22,822 bases of DNA from CAZQQN01 sp964549595. GTDB lineage: Bacteria; Bacteroidota; Bacteroidia; CAILMK01; CAYYUA01. The DNA lies in NCBI GenBank assembly GCA_964549595.1, contig CAZJWK010000035.1, positions 1 through 22,822 on the forward strand, written 5' to 3'. The notes under the pieces were generated by a model, which made no database searches, was not told the origin of the DNA, and saw only the letters and a list, made by a program, of their open reading frames with translations. This document shows, piece by piece, positions 15,110 to 22,822 of the stretch (its first letter is position 1; each line of letters opens with the position of its first letter). A program made the translations under genes and the position numbers.

Positions 15110-16690
15110 TTACTCCTCTTTGTCGTAGCTATCCGGTTCCTGTCCCAGCCACTCAATCTTGAACAAATCGTTCCTGCGGTCTTTACGGTTAGTGACGCTG
15201 CCATGCATTCTGAGTTCCTTTAACAATTCCAGGTCCAGATCGGCTATTAGGGTCATCTCCGTGTTGGGCGTTGCTTCGGCTATGATGCCATCATGCGGAA
15301 AAGCAAAATCCGAAGGGGAAAAAACAGCGGCCTGCGAATATTGAATATCCATGTTTTCAACTCGCGGCAGGTTTCCTACGCTACCGGAAATGGCCACATA
15401 ACATTCATTTTCAATGGCCCTGGCTTGGGAACACCTTCTTACCCTTAGGTAAGCATTCTTAGTGTCCGTCCAATAAGGGACAAAAAGGATATTTAGGTCA
15501 TTTTCCGCCTGTATCCGGGATAGTTCAGGAAATTCTGCATCATAACATATGAGAATGCCCACTTTACCGACATCCGTATCGAAGGTTTTGAGTGCTCTGC
15601 CTCCCTGCAACCCCCAGTAACTGGTTTCATCCGGAGTTACATGAAGTTTGTATTGCCAATCATAGGTCCCATCCCTTCTGAGTAAATACGAAATATTATA
15701 AAGCTTTTCCTCGTAATAAACAGGCATACTCCCACTTACGATATTGATGTTATACGAAACGGCCATGTGGACCAATTGCTCCCTTAAGGGTTCGGTGTAT
15801 TGGGCCAAAGACCGTATGGCTTCCGATGGCGATTCCTCGTTGAATTGGGTCATCAGCGGGCCGTTAAAGAATTCCGGGAAAAGGACAAAATCAGATTGAT
15901 ACCCGGCCACAGTACTGACAAAGTATTCAACCTGCTGAAGCAAATCGTCAAAAGAAGCCACCCTGCGCATTTGCCATTGCACTACCCCAAGCCGTACCAT
16001 TTGCTTTTGCTTTCCTATGAGGGGTTCTTCTTCTTCATAATAAATGTTGATCCATTCCAATAATGTCGCATAGGATTTGGAGTCCTCGTCATCAGGTAAA
16101 TAATTGGTGATAACCTTCCGGACGTGAAAGTCATTATTTAATTGAAAGGTGAGAATGGGATCGTAAATTTCCTTCCGCTTGACCAGATCAATGTACTTCT
16201 GTGGGGACATCTCATCACTGTAGTGTTTGTAATTCGGTATTCTGCCCCCTGTAATGATGGCCCTCAGATTCAGGTTTTCACAAAGCTCCTTGCGCGCATC
16301 GTAAAGACGCCTTCCTAATCTTAAACCACGGTAATCAGGATGTACAAAGATATCCACACCATAAAGCGTATCCCCGTTTCGGTCATGGGTGGTTAAGTAA
16401 CCTCCACCCGTGATGTTATCATAAGTATGCTTATCTCCGTATTTGGCATATTTGATAATCACGCTAATGGCTCCTGCCACTACCTTTCCATTGTCCTCAA
16501 TACAAATTTGACCGTCAGGGAAGCGGTTCAGCTGGGCTTTGAATTGGTCATGGGACCAGGCACCCATAGTGGGGTAAACCAAATCCATAATCTCTTTGAC
16601 GTCATCGTAATCACTCAGTTGAAGCTTCCTTAGTTCCAGTTTATGTTCTGACAAGCCCGGTGTCTCTTTCGCCATACTTTTATTTTTCAT
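15110..16690 (-). CDS. GNAT acetyltransferase-nitrilase fusion (YhcX-like)
   Basis: The 526-residue protein joins two enzymes. Residues about 17-185 are a GNAT N-acetyltransferase with acetyl-CoA-binding motif RGLRLGRRLYDAR (121-133), preceded by the strand GVDIFVHPDY. Residues about 230-505 are a carbon-nitrogen hydrolase (nitrilase superfamily) with the complete triad: E273 in FPEFFNGP, K348 in WQYKLH and C382 in ILICYDAEFPEL. This order and length match Bacillus subtilis YhcX (about 510 residues) and similar proteins in many Bacteroidota. The hydrolase half should cleave an amide; the acetyltransferase half may modify an amine. The actual substrates are not established. The first ATG (16690) follows a perfect -7 element; a second in-frame ATG at 16675 is also possible. 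Cytoplasmic, apparently monocistronic. Confidence 0.93.
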   Translation of the reverse strand: MKNKSMAKETPGLSEHKLELRKLQLSDYDDVKEIMDLVYPTMGAWSHDQFKAQLNRFPDGQICIEDNGKVVAGAISVIIKYAKYGDKHTYDNITGGGYLTTHDRNGDTLYGVDIFVHPDYRGLRLGRRLYDARKELCENLNLRAIITGGRIPNYKHYSDEMSPQKYIDLVKRKEIYDPILTFQLNNDFHVRKVITNYLPDDEDSKSYATLLEWINIYYEEEEPLIGKQKQMVRLGVVQWQMRRVASFDDLLQQVEYFVSTVAGYQSDFVLFPEFFNGPLMTQFNEESPSEAIRSLAQYTEPLREQLVHMAVSYNINIVSGSMPVYYEEKLYNISYLLRRDGTYDWQYKLHVTPDETSYWGLQGGRALKTFDTDVGKVGILICYDAEFPELSRIQAENDLNILFVPYWTDTKNAYLRVRRCSQARAIENECYVAISGSVGNLPRVENMDIQYSQAAVFSPSDFAFPHDGIIAEATPNTEMTLIADLDLELLKELRMHGSVTNRKDRRNDLFKIEWLGQEPDSYDKEE

Positions 16691-16699
16691 TTAGGTTTA

Positions 16700-16707
16700 C
16701 AAAGGTA
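16700..16707 (-). promoter_or_regulatory. -7 element of the GNAT-nitrilase gene
   Basis: On the minus strand this reads TACCTTTG, a perfect TAnnTTTG, only 9 bases upstream of the ATG at 16690. The predicted start of transcription therefore falls very near the ATG, which favours the internal ATG at 16675 as the real translation start. Confidence 0.5.
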
Positions 16708-16912
16708 AGTCATAGTTGAGTTGATTGCTTTGTTTATTACCGTTACCAACCTTATTATTTTATAAAAAATCCGGGGATCAAAAACCAGCACTAAAAAAGC
16801 CCAATGCCATAGGGGAACAAATGTATTCTGAGAGGACGTTCATAAAATATTAAATGGTTTTATATCACCATGGTATCAGTAGTAAAGAGGGTTATTACGC
16901 CTTTAAATTAGC

Positions 16913-18391
16913 TCACATCCAACTACCCTGATGGACCTCTACCTTATAGATCAGCCAATTGTAAAGTACCCTTGTTTCTTTCACAGGAAAGAAGGGAAAG
17001 CGAAGATGCCCCCCAGCAGTGCCTACGAGTAGGTGACAAAGGCTTCGCCTGCGCTGAAGGATATTTTGACGCATTTTAACGGCCTGAAGTTTATGGGGCT
17101 TCATAATTGTACGTTTCGGAAAGAGCCATCCCCGCTCAAAAACCAATCCTTTTTCAAATATTCTGACAGCCATGGCATTGACATATTTCGGAACCGTAAA
17201 CCCTATAATCAGTGTGTAAACCGCCAAAAAAATGCCTGCCCATAAATAACTCCAGTAAAAACCCAATAAAAAAGCGGGGATCAATGCTACCAAAAACCGG
17301 ATATTAAACAGGAAAAGCTTATAAAACCAATGGGGGCGAAAAACCTCAAGGGGTTCTCCCTTTATTTCCGGAAATACCTTATTCATGATGCGGGTACTAT
17401 GATCCGGGAAACAGCCCGGGATCTCCACTTCTGTCAGGTTTTCCCCGGCATGGCTTTGCGCTGGGTGAATAGTCACCGCTTCCATATCCAGTAGCTTTCT
17501 TAGTATATTGGTTTTCCATTCCAGAAACTGGATCTTGGCAAAAGGAACGGTATACTCATTCCGCCTTACCAAACCCCCTTTTACCTGAAAACCCTCCTGC
17601 GTTATTTGCGACTGAAAATCATAAAACCAATGAATGTGCTTTAGGAAAGCCAGTAAAAGCACAATAAGGAAAAAAATACCCACTGCCATCAGGATTTGCA
17701 AGGCTAAATCCTCTTGGGACAAAGAAAGCCCCGTCCATTCATCTATGAGGTTGAAAATGGATTGTTGAGGGAAAAATTGGGTTACTATGGCAAAAACGGT
17801 CCCTAAAATGATAGCTCCGTTTCTCAGGTGGTTGTCTGTTAAAGCTACCAGGGACAGTTCTTTCAGGGAAAGGTTCACTAAAGGTTCCTCTGATTTCTCT
17901 TCGGTTTCCTCGGTATCCGGCCCCGTTTTTTCCTTGGGCTTTTCCCGTCTTAAGGTTTTCCTGAGGTGAAAGGCAACGGACTCTTCCAACCCTTTAATTT
18001 CGGTTTCCTGTAATTGAGAGCCAGCGGTTTCCACCTTCAAACCTTTAACGCCCAACCATTTTTGTAATAGGTTTTGGTGCAAGTGAACCGTTTGTATCCT
18101 TTCGTAAGGAATATTGGCACGTTGGCGGTTGAATAAACCTTTTTCTATAACCAATTCAGCATCCGTCAGGTAAAATTCATAGTGGTAAAAGGCCAATAAA
18201 GCCAAAAACCCGGTGACAAAAAAGGCACCGATTAAAACCAAAATTAATACCCACCATAGCCCGGGTTCAATAATGACAGGAATTATGCCGTAAATCCCCC
18301 TTTGCACAAATTCCTTCATGAAATCAAACCAATAGACAAAGATGGCGGATTTGTCCTGGTGACGAGGTTGAGAAAAGTCTCCATTATTCAT
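16913..18391 (-). CDS. Membrane PH-domain protein, YdbT-like
   Basis: From the ATG at 18389-18391 this encodes 492 residues. A longer frame begins at 18457, but that start would sit 74 bp inside the upstream gene; the ATG chosen overlaps it by only 8 bp, typical of coupled translation. Membrane segments lie at about 36-68, 193-210, 231-250 and 358-400. Between them are three bacterial PH (bPH2) domains at about 71-146, 258-345 and 405-485. The first and second keep the VIEKGLFNRQRANIPYERIQ-type pattern. A charged Glu/Lys linker spans about 149-170. Length and layout match Bacillus subtilis YdbT (about 490 residues), which together with YdbS has been linked to bacteriocin resistance; the molecular function is unknown. 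Probably a membrane complex with the YdbS-like protein. Confidence 0.88.
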   Translation of the reverse strand: MNNGDFSQPRHQDKSAIFVYWFDFMKEFVQRGIYGIIPVIIEPGLWWVLILVLIGAFFVTGFLALLAFYHYEFYLTDAELVIEKGLFNRQRANIPYERIQTVHLHQNLLQKWLGVKGLKVETAGSQLQETEIKGLEESVAFHLRKTLRREKPKEKTGPDTEETEEKSEEPLVNLSLKELSLVALTDNHLRNGAIILGTVFAIVTQFFPQQSIFNLIDEWTGLSLSQEDLALQILMAVGIFFLIVLLLAFLKHIHWFYDFQSQITQEGFQVKGGLVRRNEYTVPFAKIQFLEWKTNILRKLLDMEAVTIHPAQSHAGENLTEVEIPGCFPDHSTRIMNKVFPEIKGEPLEVFRPHWFYKLFLFNIRFLVALIPAFLLGFYWSYLWAGIFLAVYTLIIGFTVPKYVNAMAVRIFEKGLVFERGWLFPKRTIMKPHKLQAVKMRQNILQRRRSLCHLLVGTAGGHLRFPFFPVKETRVLYNWLIYKVEVHQGSWM

Positions 18392-18902
18392 AAATGCTGG
18401 AAACTTTTGCAATGTATTCCCTAAGGCGGTGAGCTTCATCCGGTGGTAAACCGCCAATGGAAAGGTCGGAAACCGATCCGCCCGCTGTAAAGATCCTTAA
18501 TTCTGCTAAATCAAACAATTGCGCCAAAGGTCCTTGTGCAATCTCGCAATGCTGTATCCGGTTAAAGGGTATGGTAATCCTGGAAAAAAACAGCCAACCT
18601 TTTTGGTAAGTAACATCATGCTCCCTTAAGGCATAACCTCTTATGGGGAAGCTTTTAATTTCTTCAAGAAAAACAAAACCAAAAATGAAAATCCCCCCAA
18701 TTAAAACAATCCAAGCCCACATGTTAATACCCATAAGCAGGAGCATGAGAAAACCGAGTAGAATAAATAAAAATGGACCGCTACTGGTTAGAAGGATATA
18801 CTTCAGATACCGTTTAGGATGCCTTTGGTAATCCACATCTGAAATTTCCGGGAGGTTTGCCTGGTTTATCGGGCGATTTGAAAATTCTGTTTCCGTAGTC
18901 AA
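18384..18902 (-). CDS. Membrane PH-domain protein, YdbS-like
   Basis: This 172-residue protein has two hydrophobic segments (about 33-56 and 60-80, including FLFILLGFLMLLLMGINMW) followed by one bPH2 domain (about 88-165) with REHDVTYQKGWLFFSRITIPF and the HCEIAQGPLAQLF segment typical of the family. Length fits Bacillus subtilis YdbS (about 160). The start is TTG at 18900-18902: an in-frame TGA lies six codons upstream and no ATG precedes the first membrane segment. Its TAA overlaps the ATG of the YdbT-like gene by 8 bp, so the two form a coupled operon. A perfect -7 element lies 28 bp upstream. Function as for the partner gene is not known. Confidence 0.88.
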   Translation of the reverse strand: MTTETEFSNRPINQANLPEISDVDYQRHPKRYLKYILLTSSGPFLFILLGFLMLLLMGINMWAWIVLIGGIFIFGFVFLEEIKSFPIRGYALREHDVTYQKGWLFFSRITIPFNRIQHCEIAQGPLAQLFDLAELRIFTAGGSVSDLSIGGLPPDEAHRLREYIAKVSSIYE

Positions 18903-18930
18903 AGTTTGGTTTTGTTTTCAACGTATACCT

Positions 18931-18938
18931 CAAAAATA
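18931..18938 (-). promoter_or_regulatory. -7 element of the ydbS/ydbT-like operon
   Basis: On the minus strand this reads TATTTTTG, a perfect TAnnTTTG, 28 bases upstream of the TTG start at 18902, supporting that start. No TTTG is found at -33. Confidence 0.5.
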
Positions 18939-19017
18939 AGAAATTCCGTCTATGTGAGATGGCTTAAGACCCTAAGGGCCTACCTAAACTATTTATTTTC
19001 TGTTAATTAGTACCTTT

Positions 19018-19317
19018 TCACCCGCCGGGTTTACGTTTTCTGATAAAATACTCGTAAGATTTGTTGGGCGCATATTTTCGGATATAGTATTGGGTAAAAG
19101 AATCCGGCTTGTAAACGGGCATTTCATCGTATTTTNNNNNNNNNNTTCGATCAAAGTTTGGAACCGGCCCGGTTTTTCCTTCTAAGTTAAAGGTGTCCGG
19201 CAGATTAAATTCTTGAGGCGTATTGTCATCCTGCCAGTTTTGGGCCTTTCCGGATTCCAATGATGAAAGCGCTATGAAAAGGGCTAAAAGCAAACGGGCA
19301 AGCATCCCTTTCATCAT
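19018..19317 (-). CDS. Small predicted secreted protein interrupted by an assembly gap
   Basis: The minus-strand frame gives about 99 residues if the 10-base N run counts as real sequence. The N-terminus is a signal peptide MMKGMLARLLLALFIALSS ending near GKAQ. The mature part contains DTFNLEGKTGPVPNF before the gap and MPVYKPDSFTQYYIRKYAP after it, ending in a basic tail IRKRKPGG. The MPVYKPDS phrase resembles short secreted proteins common in Bacteroidota, whose function is unknown. Both sides of the gap are open in compatible frames, but gap length is often a placeholder, so the true length and frame are uncertain. No recognised domain. A one-mismatch -7 element lies on the minus strand at 19367-19374. 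The gene is divergent from the T9SS cargo gene at 19561. Confidence 0.6.
   Translation of the reverse strand: MMKGMLARLLLALFIALSSLESGKAQNWQDDNTPQEFNLPDTFNLEGKTGPVPNFDRXXXXKYDEMPVYKPDSFTQYYIRKYAPNKSYEYFIRKRKPGG
19136..19145. other. Assembly gap (10 N)
   Basis: Ten consecutive N bases mark unresolved sequence or a scaffold join inside the small secreted-protein gene. The order and orientation of sequence on either side depends on the scaffolding. Confidence 0.99.
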
Positions 19318-19494
19318 AAAAGCATTTTTAATTTTAATCGATAGAAATCTGAGTATAAAGTTCTGACGAAAGTAGGCAATTAACTAAAACCCTATTCCCT
19401 TTAGGATAATTAAAAAAGTTTTTGTTCAGTTCCTTTGCAACCTTATCAAACTTTGAGTCATCCTTACCTAAACCGATTGAGGAATAGATTAAGC

Positions 19495-19524
19495 TTTGCT
19501 AAGCCCTGATTTTCTTTATTTTTG
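19495..19524 (+). promoter_or_regulatory. Complete Bacteroidota promoter of the Ycf48-repeat gene
   Basis: TTTG at 19495-19498 and TATTTTTG at 19517-19524 match the -33 (TTTG) and -7 (TAnnTTTG) boxes with an 18-base spacer. The start of transcription is expected near 19531, giving a leader of about 30 nt before the ATG at 19561. This is the only promoter in the window with both boxes perfect. Confidence 0.75.
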
Positions 19525-19560
19525 CAAAATGCGGTTAATGTTGGACCAAAACCTTAAATT

Positions 19561-22500
19561 ATGAAACACGTTTACTTGCTAACCTTCAGGATAGTATTGC
19601 CTTTTTGCTTCTTGTTTGTGGCTATAATGCCCTGGCAGGCAAATGGCCAGAAAAGCTCCACTTGGAAATGGCAAAATCCGAAACCACAGGGTAATGATTT
19701 GAGAGGCCTCCATGTTTTTAACCAGGATACGGCCATTGCTGTAGGATCTCAAGGAACCGTGGTTAAGACAAAGAATAAAGGTAGTAAATGGGTTACCCAG
19801 AATAGCGGGACGAATAAAACCCTGAATGCTGTTCATTTTTGGAGTAAATCCCGCGGGGTTGCGGTTGGTAACGATGGAACCATTCTTGTAACCAATGACG
19901 GAGGAAAAACCTGGAAGGATCGATCGGGTATTACCAGTGAATCCCTCAAGTCATTGCATTTTCCAACGAATTCCATTGGATGGGCTGTAGGGGACAGAGG
20001 CAAGATTATCAAAACCGTGGATGGTGGTAAAACATGGAAGGAACAAAATAATAGTTTTTCATCCGGTTTAGATGCAGTGCATTTTGTGGATTCAAATACA
20101 GGATGGGCTGTTGGTGGAGGTTTTAATGGTCAGGTCATTATTCATACAAACGATGGCGGCCAGAACTGGACCACCCAGAGAAATAATTCCAATAACGGCT
20201 TAAATGGGGTTCATTTTACCAGTAAATCAAAAGGCTGGGCTGTGGGTCTTTATGGTAAAATTCTTCATACCACTAATGGCGGTTCGACATGGAGTAGCCA
20301 ATCGAGTGGTTCTACGCTAACATTTTTTTCAGTGCATTTTGTCGATGGTTCCAATGGCTGGGCTGTCGGCAGGGAGCAAAATATTGTTCATACCTCTGAC
20401 GGTGGCACCTCATGGAATAAACAGCAGGGTCCGTCTTTTAATAGCCTAAACGCTGTGCACTTTAGTAATAAGTCTAAAGGCTGGGCTGTTGGCAGGTTTG
20501 GAACCATTATTCATACCACTAATGGGGGTTCCAATTGGAGCAATCAAACAAAGGGTTCTACAGAGGACTTTAATGGAGTACATTTCATCAATACCCAAAA
20601 AGGGTGGGCAGTAAATTCGGCCGGAGCTGTTTTAAATACAAAGAATGGCGGGCAAACCTGGGATACCCAAGGTAGTGGCTTTAATAATTTCTTAAATGAT
20701 GTATATTTCACGGATGACTCAAATGGTTGGGCTGTGGGTTATAATGGAAATATCCTACACACCTCGGATGGTGGTAATACCTGGATTAATCAATCAAGCG
20801 GTTCCGGCTTTACCCTCAATGCTGTGTTCTTTGTGGATTCTTTGAAAGGTTGGGCTTTCGGCAATAGCGGTTTAATCCTGAGGACTACTAATGGTGGGCA
20901 AACCTGGAATAACCAAAGTTATTCTACTAATGTTGATTTTAATGAGGGTTATTTTACGAATGCTTCTACGGGTTGGATTGTTGGGGGATCAGGTACCATT
21001 ATCCATACAACGGACAGCGGAAAAAGTTGGAATGCCCAGTCCAGTGGTACGAGTGAGGACTTAAATGGTGTTCATTTTACAAGCAGTAATAGAGGCTGGG
21101 CTGTCGGTAAGAATGCTACCGTATTAGAAACCCAGAATGGTGGCACTTCCTGGAATACTCAGTCGAATCCCCTTTTCGGAGACCTAAAGGCTGTTGATTT
21201 TATAGATTCCAACAAAGGCTGGGCTTCAGGCCCAAGCGGAAAACTTATGTATACCAATAGCGGGGGGCAGTCATGGCAAGAAAAAACCGTAAAATCCAGT
21301 GAAGAATTAAACGACATTCATTTTGCAAATTCCCGTAAAGCATGGGCAGTCGGAGATGGAGGAGCCATACTCTCTTTTTCCAAATGCAGGCAATCCAATA
21401 GCATAAGTCCTTCAGCTTGTAAGCAGTACATAACCCCAAGCGGAAAAGACACTTTGAAAAGCAGCGGAAGTTTCACGGATACCGTTTTCAATGATGAAAT
21501 TGGCGTTTGTGACAGCCTCATCACCATCAACCTTACGATCAACAACCTGGATACAAGTGTAACAAAAACTGGTGCTGAATTGGTAGCCAACGCATCCGGA
21601 GCTTCTTATCAATGGTTGTCTTGCAAGAATAATTTTTCCAAGGTCTCGGGTGCTACCAATAAGGGGTTTAAGCCACCGGAAAAGGGTAATTATGCTGTCA
21701 GGTTACAAAAAGGCGCCTGTACTGATACCTCCTATTGCTATCAGGTTCAGAAAAATACCATTAAAGGACAAATTAAGCATGACGGTAGACCCCTTTCCCA
21801 GGGTGAAGTCATCTTGTGGGAATTGACTGATACCAATTACCGGGCAAAAGATAGTTTTTCCCTTAATTCAGGAAGTAATGGTGCTTACCGGTTTGATGGA
21901 ATCGACTCCGGAAATTATATCGTAAAAGGCATTGCCGATAGTAGTGCTCCCGTGGCGGATAGCGCTGCCCCAACCTATCACGATAGTGCAATCCTTTGGA
22001 AAAAGGCAAAAGTGATCAATACCGATAGTAATGGCATGATTCACGAAGCCCCAATAATGATGGGCTCCACCCAGAAAAGAACGGGGCCGGGTAATATAAG
22101 CGGCTTTGTAGTGGAAGCCGGGCCAGGTAAAAGAAAGGGACCGGGTGATCCACAAGGCGGTACGGAGGTTTTGGCCTTAACCGGAGACGGTGCTGTGGAA
22201 GATTACACCTATTCAAACTCCAATGGCCTTTTTGAGTTTGAGAATATGGCTTTGGACAGCTATCGGGTTCGGGTGGAAATAACCGGATTTGAAGTCAATG
22301 AGGAGCAAGTCGTCTTATCCAGTGACAAGCAAAATGTGGACAGTATCAAGTTTAACGTCAACAAAAAAGAAGACAGTGTCTATACCGGTTGGGAGGAATT
22401 GATTTACCCGGAAAGTGCGAGAAAAAATATCAAGGTATATCCAAACCCTGCTAAAACGCAAGTCAATATTCAAATGGACTTGCCGAATACGAAAGTTATT

Positions 22501-22683
22501 CGTTTGTCGCTATATAACGCCAAGGGTAGAAAGGTTAAACACAAACGCCTGGTCAATAAAAATGGTGAAACCCACTTCAACCTTAAAGTGAATCAACTCA
22601 AAGAAGGTCCCTATTTCCTGAGGTTAAACAATCCGGAAAGGAATAAAGCTTTATTTTCACGAAAATTATTAATCGTGCATTAA
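19561..22683 (+). CDS. Secreted Ycf48-like repeat protein with T9SS type A sorting domain
   Basis: The 1040-residue cargo has a signal peptide (about 1-30, ending QANGQ). Residues about 47-608 hold fourteen repeats of 41 residues, pattern LNxVHFxxxxxGWAVGxxGxIIHTTNGGxTWxxQ, the Ycf48/BNR type that folds as a beta-propeller. The last repeat lacks its TW end. Next come Ig-like segments typical of Bacteroidota cargo (SPSACKQYITPSGKDTL, then CDSLITINLTINN and SYQWLSC), and carboxypeptidase-regulatory-like domains (about 735-940; GQIKHDGRPLSQGEVILWEL and GNISGFVVEAGPG). A type A sorting domain closes the protein at about 955-1040 (IKVYPNPAKTQVNI). Established: the sorting domain directs T9SS export. 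Fourteen repeats could make two seven-bladed propellers (inference). Despite the name, a role in photosystem assembly is not implied; surface adhesion or ligand binding is more likely. Monocistronic, with a strong promoter. Confidence 0.9.
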   Translation: MKHVYLLTFRIVLPFCFLFVAIMPWQANGQKSSTWKWQNPKPQGNDLRGLHVFNQDTAIAVGSQGTVVKTKNKGSKWVTQNSGTNKTLNAVHFWSKSRGVAVGNDGTILVTNDGGKTWKDRSGITSESLKSLHFPTNSIGWAVGDRGKIIKTVDGGKTWKEQNNSFSSGLDAVHFVDSNTGWAVGGGFNGQVIIHTNDGGQNWTTQRNNSNNGLNGVHFTSKSKGWAVGLYGKILHTTNGGSTWSSQSSGSTLTFFSVHFVDGSNGWAVGREQNIVHTSDGGTSWNKQQGPSFNSLNAVHFSNKSKGWAVGRFGTIIHTTNGGSNWSNQTKGSTEDFNGVHFINTQKGWAVNSAGAVLNTKNGGQTWDTQGSGFNNFLNDVYFTDDSNGWAVGYNGNILHTSDGGNTWINQSSGSGFTLNAVFFVDSLKGWAFGNSGLILRTTNGGQTWNNQSYSTNVDFNEGYFTNASTGWIVGGSGTIIHTTDSGKSWNAQSSGTSEDLNGVHFTSSNRGWAVGKNATVLETQNGGTSWNTQSNPLFGDLKAVDFIDSNKGWASGPSGKLMYTNSGGQSWQEKTVKSSEELNDIHFANSRKAWAVGDGGAILSFSKCRQSNSISPSACKQYITPSGKDTLKSSGSFTDTVFNDEIGVCDSLITINLTINNLDTSVTKTGAELVANASGASYQWLSCKNNFSKVSGATNKGFKPPEKGNYAVRLQKGACTDTSYCYQVQKNTIKGQIKHDGRPLSQGEVILWELTDTNYRAKDSFSLNSGSNGAYRFDGIDSGNYIVKGIADSSAPVADSAAPTYHDSAILWKKAKVINTDSNGMIHEAPIMMGSTQKRTGPGNISGFVVEAGPGKRKGPGDPQGGTEVLALTGDGAVEDYTYSNSNGLFEFENMALDSYRVRVEITGFEVNEEQVVLSSDKQNVDSIKFNVNKKEDSVYTGWEELIYPESARKNIKVYPNPAKTQVNIQMDLPNTKVIRLSLYNAKGRKVKHKRLVNKNGETHFNLKVNQLKEGPYFLRLNNPERNKALFSRKLLIVH
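19699..21384 (+). repeat. Tandem repeat tract, 14 units of about 123 bp
   Basis: The coding sequence repeats with a 123-bp period, matching the 41-residue units. The units differ at DNA level, but fragments around the GGCTGGGCTGT and GGTGGGCAAACCTGG phrases recur. Unit four carries three extra codons (GGGFNGQ). The diverged copies suggest old duplication, though the tract could still recombine or mis-assemble. Confidence 0.85.
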
Positions 22684-22822
22684 GGTCCGTTTCTCCTTGA
22701 AGCTTGCCCAATAGTTTCTTGATTGGATAAGCCTTTAAGGAATTTACTGGAGTTTCCCCAAAATTTTGTCGAAATTCGAGGATGGCTGGAAATTTTCTTT
22801 TGGTGGTAGTTTTGGCTGGTCA

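Noticed and set aside
18392..18457. 22-residue N-terminal extension of the YdbT-like protein
   Set aside because: It would lie inside the ydbS-like gene; the ATG at 18391 gives a typical 8-bp coupled overlap and a family-like length.
18960..19017. CCCTAAGGG palindrome near 18970 as terminator of the small secreted gene
   Set aside because: The stem is only four base pairs and no T-run follows in either direction.
22744..22821. Possible C-terminal end of a convergent minus-strand gene (25 codons, ending DKILGKLQ)
   Set aside because: All or nearly all minus-strand frames are open over this short edge segment, so coding cannot be told from chance without sequence beyond the window.

Overview
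The window looks like a draft-genome or metagenome scaffold of a member of the Bacteroidota (a 10-N gap lies at 19136-19145). The evidence: two large secreted proteins end in type A sorting domains of the type IX secretion system (T9SS); there is a TonB-dependent receptor with an N-terminal carboxypeptidase-like domain; a lipoprotein has an S/D-rich surface-export signal after its cysteine; and several genes are preceded by a perfect TAnnTTTG, the -7 element of this phylum. The genus cannot be fixed from sequence alone. No rRNA, tRNA, CRISPR array, insertion sequence or phage gene was seen.

Layout. 1-278 (-): 5' end of catalase-peroxidase katG. 658-4770 (+): a probable two-gene operon of a T9SS-exported four-repeat protein and a TonB-dependent receptor. 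6812-4757 (-): an iron-sulfur (6-4)-type photolyase followed by an SRPBCC protein, with a possible 40-codon ORF just upstream. 7255-8547 (+): a surface lipoprotein with a duplicated beta-helix-like unit, ending at a strong terminator. 8852-11713 (+): a two-domain M16 metallopeptidase. 11714-12178: non-coding, with a nested inverted repeat. 12179-13459 (-): NADP-isocitrate dehydrogenase, divergent from 13724-15091 (+), an NtrC-type response regulator; their shared intergenic region carries two sets of inverted repeats. 16690-15110 (-): a GNAT acetyltransferase-nitrilase fusion. 18902-16913 (-): an overlapping YdbS/YdbT-like pair of membrane PH-domain proteins. 19317-19018 (-): a small secreted protein broken by the assembly gap. 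19561-22683 (+): a 1040-residue T9SS cargo with fourteen 41-residue Ycf48-like repeats and the only complete -33/-7 promoter found.

How the genes relate. Most are independent housekeeping or stress transcription units (peroxide defence, UV repair, TCA cycle, proteolysis), mixed with cell-surface genes (T9SS cargo, TonB receptor, surface lipoprotein). No defence island or biosynthetic cluster is visible. The least explained parts are the 14-bp inverted repeat shared by the icd and response-regulator promoters, the four-repeat secreted protein paired with the TonB receptor, the small ORF ahead of the photolyase, and the structured element downstream of icd.
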